From Malaya genurostris (lineage: Eukaryota; Arthropoda; Insecta; Diptera; Culicidae), in the NCBI RefSeq assembly GCF_030247185.1, contig NC_080571.1:143037986-143101985 (forward strand): a stretch of 64,000 bases of DNA. The letters are read 5' to 3'. Position numbers and translations under genes: made by a program. This document shows, in pieces, positions 58,234 to 64,000 of this stretch (within the stretch, counting starts at the first letter, position 1; the number at the start of each line of letters is the position of its first letter). Under the pieces are notes generated by a model. The model saw nothing but the letters and a program-made list of their open reading frames with translations. It was not told the origin of the DNA and did no database searches.

Positions 58234-59560
58234 GTGATGTTAAATAATCATTTCAATATTTTAAATTGGAATGCTCGATCTTTGAAAGCGAGTGAAGATG
58301 AATTTTATAATTTTCTTGAAGTTCACAAATTCCATATTGCCATTGTGACAGAAACTTTTCTTAAACCAAATATCAAATTGAAAAATAATCCACATTATGT
58401 GGTTCATCGATTTGACAGGTTTACTGGAATGGGTGGTGGAGTTGCCATTTTTGTCCAACGGCAAATTAAACATCGAATTTTACGTTCTTTCAATACTAAA
58501 GTTATTGAAAGCTTGGGAATCGAAGTTGAAACCATTCAAGGAATTTATTTCATCGCTGGAGCATATTTGCCATTCCAATACACCGGCGAACAATTAAATT
58601 TCTTTAAAGGCGATTTGCAAAAACTCACAAGATATCGATCTAAATTTTCCGAAATAGGGGACTTAAATGCTAAGCATGTACAGTGGAATTGTAGGCAAAA
58701 TAACAGTAATGGTAAAATACTTCATAATCAACTCTCAGCTGGTTACTTCACAGTTCTTCATCCCAGTAATCCTACTTGTTTCTCTTCCGTGAAAAACCCG
58801 TCTACAATTGATCTGGTTCTAACGGATCAAAGTCACATTTGTAGTGAACCGATTACACATGCTGACTTTGACTCAGATCATCTTCCTGTAACATTCAGAC
58901 TTTCCAACGAAGCTATAATTCATCCAATTAGTTCTATGTTCAACTATCAAAGAGCTAATTGGTTGGATTACAGATCTCACATTGAAAATCATGTGGATCA
59001 TGAAACTATTTTAGAAAATTCTGCGGACATCGACACAGCAATTGATAATTTGAATCATTACATTATCGAAGCACGAAATCTTTCAGTTCCCAAAGCTCAA
59101 ACTAAATTAAATTCTCCTATCATCGATGACAATCTTCAACTGCACATTCGGTTGAAGAATGTTCGTCGACGACAATATCAACGTTCTCGTGATCCTGCTA
59201 TGAAAAACATAGTTAAGGATTTACAAAAAGAAATTAAACATAGATTTACTCTTTTGCGAAATGAAAATTTCGCTAATGAAGTTGAAAAAATTAAACCATA
59301 TTCTAAACCTTTCTGGAAACTTTCTAAGGTTCTTAAGAAACCTCAGAAACCAATCCCTGCTCTCAAGGAAGGAAATCAAATACTTCTTACAAATGGCGAA
59401 AAAGCTCAAAAACTTGCTCAGCCGATTGAGAGTGTACACAATTTTAATTTGAACGTTGTGAGTCCTATTGAAAATGAAGTCTCACTGAAATATGAGCATA
59501 TTTCAACCCAAGTGTTATCACACGATGACATAATTGAGACGAATTTTGATGAAATTAAAT
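58234..59560 (+). pseudogene. J3 ORF2, intact endonuclease, RT cut off
   Basis: 442 codons. APE-type endonuclease: NWNARS (about 9), VTETFLKP (about 37), GGGVAIFVQR (about 68), IGDLNAKHVQWN (about 140), TIDLVLTDQ (about 190), SDHLPVTF (about 212). The linker ends in the IETNFDEIK segment before the RT fingers, where the CR1-type element has inserted. The start ATGTTAAATAA overlaps the original ORF1 end. The endonuclease would nick target DNA; without RT the protein is useless for retrotransposition. Confidence 0.88.
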
Positions 59561-60586
59561 GATTGGCAACACTGTTGTGCGGTTGATACGCGTTTAATTT
59601 CGTTGCTCATAAAAGATTAAATTTTTAGTGTTTTTCCTTTGATTTGAGTCTTAATTTTCGTAAGAGTGTGGTATTGAGAGTGTTTACTTGTGAAATATTG
59701 TGTTGGCTGGTCAAATTTCATATTTCAGCTTAGTAAATAATAAGTGTTTCGAAAAAGTGAATCTTGCATGATTATTTCAGCCATTATATGTGTCTCGCTA
59801 CCGCTCGTTGGGGTGTGTTGGTGCCGGGAATTGCGCCCAAATTCGGCTGTTGTATCGCTGTTGTATCCTTAGTGTCACATAGTTCTGTTGCGCGACAGGG
59901 TCCTTGGTGTGTTGGTACCTCTAGCCTGTATAGCCATTCGGTACACAGAAGAACATTCTGATCAACGCGCTGTGGTGTTTGTCTCAATAGAGCTATACTC
60001 AGTTGCATGTGGCTATTTTCGTTGTGGCCTTCCCTGTGTTAGGCTCTGGTTGAATGATTGACAACTTTGGTTTAAGTGGTGCAAATCGCTTGGCACACGT
60101 GTGTAGTGTCTGATCTGTAATTGTTTTTTTGTGGTGTTGATATCTGCAATAGGGCGTATTGACTGTGCACTTCTATACATCTAATAGATCGTGGGCAGCT
60201 GATACTGTTCTGGTTGTAGTCTTGGCTTTAGCTGAGCTGGCGTAAGCAGGTGTGGATATTCGCCAACTGCTTCGGATTTGTATCAGTGCGCGGCTCGTGA
60301 TTTGCATGATATGATTAGCGTATGTAACAAGACACAAGGTGCAAGGTAGGTACTATCATTCCCATTGCCGGTGGCGAAGGTACTTTATCTGAGGACATTC
60401 TGCAATATTTACGTATGTATTTGTAGTAGTGAGCTGTAATTTATTTCCGTTGTAAACAAACTCAATACCAATATCCCATTTTTTATATACTAATTTTCTC
60501 TCATAACACATTTATTTTCCAAATATCGTAGTCGGAGTATATTCGCTATCTCTGTTTTGTTTTTGGTTTGCTCATCTTATCCGACT
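59561..60586 (+). other. CR1-type element 5' UTR
   Basis: GT-rich leader without credible ORFs (two frames of about 65-74 codons overlap antisense and have no motif). TTTTTTATATAC near 60479 is TATA-like but far from the element start. An internal promoter is expected for this kind of element but no motif is proven. Confidence 0.55.
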
Positions 60587-61672
60587 ATGGCTGACGATGA
60601 GATTTATTGTGTCGAATGTAACAAAAAAGAAAATGATGCAAATAAAATAATAACGTGCCTGTATTGTTTTTCGAGTGCACATTTCAAATGCCGTAACATA
60701 ATTGGGAATGCCATTAGACGCATTCGAGAATCCTCATATTTCTGTTCGTCTGATTGTTCTGCTACATATCAGCGAATAATGGAAATGAAAGGCGATAATA
60801 CGTCCATGATCGCAGCACTTGCGGAGAAACTGGAGAGAACAGTTTCTAATGCGGTGGCTTCAGAAATGAACTGCGTTCGATTGGAGGTTTCGAATGCAGT
60901 GGCAAATGAAATGAGCTGTGTCAGAAAGGAGGTAAAACAGATAACCACTGCAATTGAGTCGTCCCAAGATTTCTTGTCCTCAAAATTTGACAACATTGTA
61001 ACCGATTTCAAAAACATAAGAGCAGAAAATGAAGAACTGAAACGAGAAATCTTGTCCCTGAAACAGTCAAATGCATCACTAACCGGAAAAGTCAACAAAA
61101 TAGAACTAAATGTCGACAAATTTAACAAGCAAGCAACGTGCAATAATGCGATGTTATTCGGTATTCCAATGCTTCCTAATGAGAATGTGCCTGATATTGT
61201 TTCAAAAACAGTTGCAACTCTTGGTGTGTCTCTTGATCCTGATTCCATTGTATCGTCAACAAGAATATTCACAAACAGTAGGTCGGGAGGTGCACTAATC
61301 CCGATTAGGGTAGTTTTTAAAAATTCAGAAATTAAAGACGAAGTCATGAACAAAAAAAGACTCGTTAAAAAGTTACTATCAACATCGATTCATCCTACTC
61401 TATTATCAAACGGAAAAGCTACAACTATTTCAATCCGCGACGAGCTAACTTCGCTGTCTCTAGAACTCTTAAAAGAATTGAGGGAAGCACAGGAACTCCT
61501 CAACATAAAATATATTTGGACAGGTAGAAGCGGAGTTATACTTGTCAAAAAAGACGAGAATTCAAAACCGGAATTAATCAAGAACAGGGAAGACTTAAGT
61601 CGATTGTTCTCCCGTTATTTAAACAGCTCCAACTCTATCAACTCTCCCTCTCCTAAGAGGAAAAAAAATTAA
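60587..61672 (+). CDS. CR1-type LINE ORF1: PHD-like finger, coiled coil, FP-like domain
   Basis: The frame is open from 60557, but MADDEIYC at 60587 is the better start because the ten residues before it are unlike the family. 361 residues. Zinc finger ligands C8, C11, C24, C27, H32, C35, C53, C57 (PHD-like). A long heptad-rich coiled coil follows (about 75-185; NEELKREILSLKQSNASL). Then a globular region (MLFGIPMLPNENVPDIV; TRIFTNSR; IPIRVVFKN; LRISI-like) that resembles the C-terminal domain of baculovirus FP proteins, a domain common in CR1/L2 ORF1. The tail is basic (PSPKRKKN). It is expected to trimerise and bind element RNA. Confidence 0.85.
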   Translation: MADDEIYCVECNKKENDANKIITCLYCFSSAHFKCRNIIGNAIRRIRESSYFCSSDCSATYQRIMEMKGDNTSMIAALAEKLERTVSNAVASEMNCVRLEVSNAVANEMSCVRKEVKQITTAIESSQDFLSSKFDNIVTDFKNIRAENEELKREILSLKQSNASLTGKVNKIELNVDKFNKQATCNNAMLFGIPMLPNENVPDIVSKTVATLGVSLDPDSIVSSTRIFTNSRSGGALIPIRVVFKNSEIKDEVMNKKRLVKKLLSTSIHPTLLSNGKATTISIRDELTSLSLELLKELREAQELLNIKYIWTGRSGVILVKKDENSKPELIKNREDLSRLFSRYLNSSNSINSPSPKRKKN

Positions 61673-61736
61673 CTTCTATGCTATTTTTCTTTTTTTTTCT
61701 GTTGTATTGTTTTTTGTCTTATTCTCTTTATTTTAA

Positions 61737-64000
61737 ATGTCTAGTACGATTAAAAATTTTTTTCATGATAGTGTTGCTGACTTCAATACAAGCTACACTG
61801 AGAAGAATAACAAGGATCTACGAATAGTCCAGTGGAATATAAGAGGAATGAATGACATAGATAAGTTTGATAGTATCAAATATTTTCTGAATGACTGTGA
61901 TGTTGTTTTGGATATCATTGTCATTGGGGAGACATGGATAAAAAATGGCAATACCTCTATTTACAATATCCCTGGGTACAAATCCACCTTTTCCTGCAGA
62001 GATTCATCCCATGGGGGATTAGCTGTGTTCATTAGAAAGGAGATCGCGCATAGCATTATAAAAAACGAGATCATAGATGGCCTACATGCAATCCATGTTG
62101 AAATCAATATAAATGCGCAGCTCTCTGATGTCGTATGTGTTTACAGACCCCCTTCGTTTAAGTTCGCTAGTTTCCATGACATCTTGGAATCCTGGATATC
62201 TCAGTCCAGGGACAACAGACCATGTTTTCTAGTAGGAGATATGAATGTGCCCATCAACCTTTCCAATAACAATGTTGTCCAACGATACCGCAGCCTGTTG
62301 GAATCCTATGGTTTCCTTTGTACTAACACCTTTGCTACTCGTCCATTAAGCAACAACGTACTTGATCATTTTATATGTAAATCATGTGATGCATCTTGCT
62401 TGCGAAATGATACAATTTTCACCAACATCAGTGACCACCTTCTAATTGTGTCTACTATAAAATTGCACGTGCAGAGGCATAAACAGCTTCTTGTCAAGAA
62501 AGTTGTCGATTACAACAAACTCGAGAGAGATTTCAATGAGTTTATTAATAATATAGCAGTAGTAGAGGATGTTGAACAGTGTTTCTCCGATATTATATCC
62601 ACTTACAACTCAATTCTATTGCAGTGCACCAAATCATACACAAAAATCATCAACACGAAAAACAATCACTGTCCTTGGATGTCTTACGATCTATGGAAAT
62701 TGATACAGATAAAGTCTAACTACCTAAAAAAAGTACGTAAACATCCGGGTGACTTACACTTACAAGAATTACTTAAGCACATAACTAGTAAGGTTGATAA
62801 ACTGAAAAGATCTAGCAAAAGGTTATATTATGCTAATTTGCTTAACACAACTTGTCACTCTAGACTGTGGAAAAATCTCAATACAGTTATGGGTCGAGTA
62901 CGGGAAACAGAAAAAATCAAACTAGTTGCAGATGGAATCCATACGTCAAATGACCAGGAAGTATGTGAAGCCTTTAACAAATACTTCTCAAGCATTGGCA
63001 GTACTCTAGCGACCAGTATTCCGAACACTAATATCGACCCCGTTAGCAATATACCTTGTAATTCTAACTCCATATTTCTGAGGCCAGCTACAGTGAACGA
63101 AATTATTCCTTTAATAAATGAGTTAAATAGCAAAAAAGCTACTGGTCCCGATAACATATCGGTGAAAACTTTGAAGAGCAATCCTACTTCATTCGCTTCA
63201 ATTTTATCTCAAGCTTTCAACAAAATCCTGATTACCGGAATTTATCCTGGATGTCTCAAAGTTGCCAGAGTTGTTCCAATATTTAAGTCGGGAAATCCTA
63301 ACGATCCATGCAACTACCGCCCAATTTCAACTCTATCAGTGTTCAACAAAATTTTAGAGAAACTTCTTATTACCAGGCTGATTGATTTCTTCAATTCCAA
63401 TAACATCCTGTACAACTTTCAATATGGGTTTCGACATGGTTGCAATACTACAACTGCAATAGTTGAACTCATGGATAGTATCATTAAGGAGATCGATTCT
63501 AAACAGATTGTTGGGTCGTTGTTTTTGGATCTAAGGAAAGCTTTCGATACACTGGACCACAGCATTCTCCTGCGGAAACTGGATCGGTACGGAATCAGAG
63601 GAATTGCCAACGACATCTTTCGCAGTTACCTTTCAAATAGAACACAGTTTGTAAATATAGGGGATGCGAAAAGCTCAAGACGCCAAATCGACGTAGGTGT
63701 TCCACAAGGCAGCAATATTGGGCCTCTCTTGTTCTTGGTATATATCAATGATATTGGTAACCTAACACTGAGAGGTATTCCGAGATTGTTTGCTGATGAC
63801 ACTGCGCTTTTTTATCCATGCAAAGACACACCAACTTTAGTGACATGCATAGAAAACGACTTACGTATCCTAATGGGCTACTTTAACTCTAATTTACTGT
63901 CTTTGAACATAGCGAAAACCAAATACATGGTATTCCATTCACCTAGGAAAAAACTGACGCATCACACGAACCCATGCATTGGTCAAACATTTATAGAGAA
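61737..64000 (+). CDS. CR1-type LINE ORF2 (endonuclease-reverse transcriptase), partial at window edge
   Basis: Open from ATG 61737 to the last base, 754 full codons. I read the whole stretch codon by codon and found no stop. APE endonuclease: QWNIRGM (about 36), IGETW (about 62), GGLAVFIRK (about 97), VGDMNVP (about 165), SDHL (about 232). RT: TGPDNISVKTL (about 468), NYRPISTLSVFNKILEKLL (about 525), motif A LDLRKAFDTLDH (about 597), VGVPQGSNIGPLLFLVYIND (about 652), catalytic FADDTALF (about 685), NIAKTKYMVF (about 725). It lies 64 nt after ORF1, so the two are not overlapping, unlike I and Jockey copies here. Performs target-primed reverse transcription. Confidence 0.92.
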   Translation, partial: MSSTIKNFFHDSVADFNTSYTEKNNKDLRIVQWNIRGMNDIDKFDSIKYFLNDCDVVLDIIVIGETWIKNGNTSIYNIPGYKSTFSCRDSSHGGLAVFIRKEIAHSIIKNEIIDGLHAIHVEININAQLSDVVCVYRPPSFKFASFHDILESWISQSRDNRPCFLVGDMNVPINLSNNNVVQRYRSLLESYGFLCTNTFATRPLSNNVLDHFICKSCDASCLRNDTIFTNISDHLLIVSTIKLHVQRHKQLLVKKVVDYNKLERDFNEFINNIAVVEDVEQCFSDIISTYNSILLQCTKSYTKIINTKNNHCPWMSYDLWKLIQIKSNYLKKVRKHPGDLHLQELLKHITSKVDKLKRSSKRLYYANLLNTTCHSRLWKNLNTVMGRVRETEKIKLVADGIHTSNDQEVCEAFNKYFSSIGSTLATSIPNTNIDPVSNIPCNSNSIFLRPATVNEIIPLINELNSKKATGPDNISVKTLKSNPTSFASILSQAFNKILITGIYPGCLKVARVVPIFKSGNPNDPCNYRPISTLSVFNKILEKLLITRLIDFFNSNNILYNFQYGFRHGCNTTTAIVELMDSIIKEIDSKQIVGSLFLDLRKAFDTLDHSILLRKLDRYGIRGIANDIFRSYLSNRTQFVNIGDAKSSRRQIDVGVPQGSNIGPLLFLVYINDIGNLTLRGIPRLFADDTALFYPCKDTPTLVTCIENDLRILMGYFNSNLLSLNIAKTKYMVFHSPRKKLTHHTNPCIGQTFIE

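Larger units (their letters stand above)
56366..59560 (+). mobile_element. Jockey-clade LINE J3, 3' half removed by a CR1-type insertion
   Basis: 5' end CAGTCGGTGTTGAACAG at 56366. 5' UTR to 56697. ORF1 with two lesions, ORF2 open from 58234 until it breaks at 59560. Against J2, sequence is colinear up to GATGAAATTAAAT and then changes to GATTGGCAAC at 59561. Best preserved of the three J copies. Confidence 0.88.
59561..64000 (+). mobile_element. CR1-type LINE, both ORFs open, runs off the window
   Basis: Begins at the break in J3 (59561), with a 5' UTR of about 1.0 kb, ORF1 (60587-61672) and ORF2 (61737 to the edge, 754 codons without a stop). ORF1 has a PHD-like finger plus an FP-type C-terminal domain, as in CR1/L2 elements. 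The large 5' UTR and open frames argue for a full-length, recent copy. The 3' end and any target duplication are outside the window. Confidence 0.85.

Noticed and set aside
60769..61353. 194-codon minus-strand frame
   Set aside because: Antisense of the CR1-type ORF1 coiled coil.

Overview
The window is animal DNA, almost certainly from a culicine mosquito (Aedes-like). That call rests on the mix of mobile elements (I-clade and Jockey-clade LINEs with the gag and polymerase types usual in mosquitoes, CR1-like LINEs, Tc1/mariner DD37D and DD41D copies, a tRNA-derived SINE and abundant foldback repeats), on the AT-rich composition, and on one host exon that reads as an insect NMDA-type glutamate receptor subunit 1. 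The genus is inferred, not shown.

The only host coding sequence recognised is one 247-nt exon on the minus strand (46653-46899). It encodes the M1 helix, the pore loop with the LLNSG asparagine, and the start of M3, and it has good splice sites on both sides. No neighbouring exon was found, so nearly all of the 64 kb is probably intron sequence of this gene that has swollen with transposable elements.

Layout. (1) 0.4-19.6 kb is a Russian-doll nest. A minus-strand transposon-like gene ('U') is split by a repeat ('V'). V is split by an element with TTAA target duplications (1303-17635). That element holds a hAT-like element (1330-4633), which itself carries an ORF1-only LINE, and also a minus-strand LINE with PHD and gag domains. 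The minus-strand LINE is split by an inverted-repeat carrier (about 9020-16580), which holds an intact I-clade LINE (10273-16367). (2) 19.6-32.6 kb holds a SINE, a degenerate Jockey-clade copy (J1) split by foldback DNA, gene-like inverted duplications ('T'), a truncated mariner, a LINE shred and several unnamed repeats. (3) 32.6-45.4 kb is a second Jockey copy (J2, minus) interrupted by a decayed I-clade element (I-2) with a 14-bp target duplication. The junction region was then tandemly duplicated with a 3387-bp period. (4) 45.5-47.1 kb holds a DD41D mariner, the receptor exon and a TA/CA microsatellite. (5) 47.3-55.2 kb holds repeats R and V and a Jockey-clade element K (48865-53022) with a 13-bp target duplication. 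(6) 55.4-64.0 kb holds a mariner fragment, a third Jockey copy (J3), and a CR1-type element whose two ORFs are intact as far as the window edge and which inserted into J3.

Functionally, the elements copy themselves by target-primed reverse transcription (LINEs) or cut-and-paste transposition (mariner, hAT-like, TTAA element). None forms an operon or pathway with the others. I saw no convincing new biological system. The most informative content is the insertion history, which can be read from empty sites and target duplications, together with a few odd elements: the ORF1-only LINE, the V repeat with a conserved core promoter, and the recent 3.4-kb tandem duplication.
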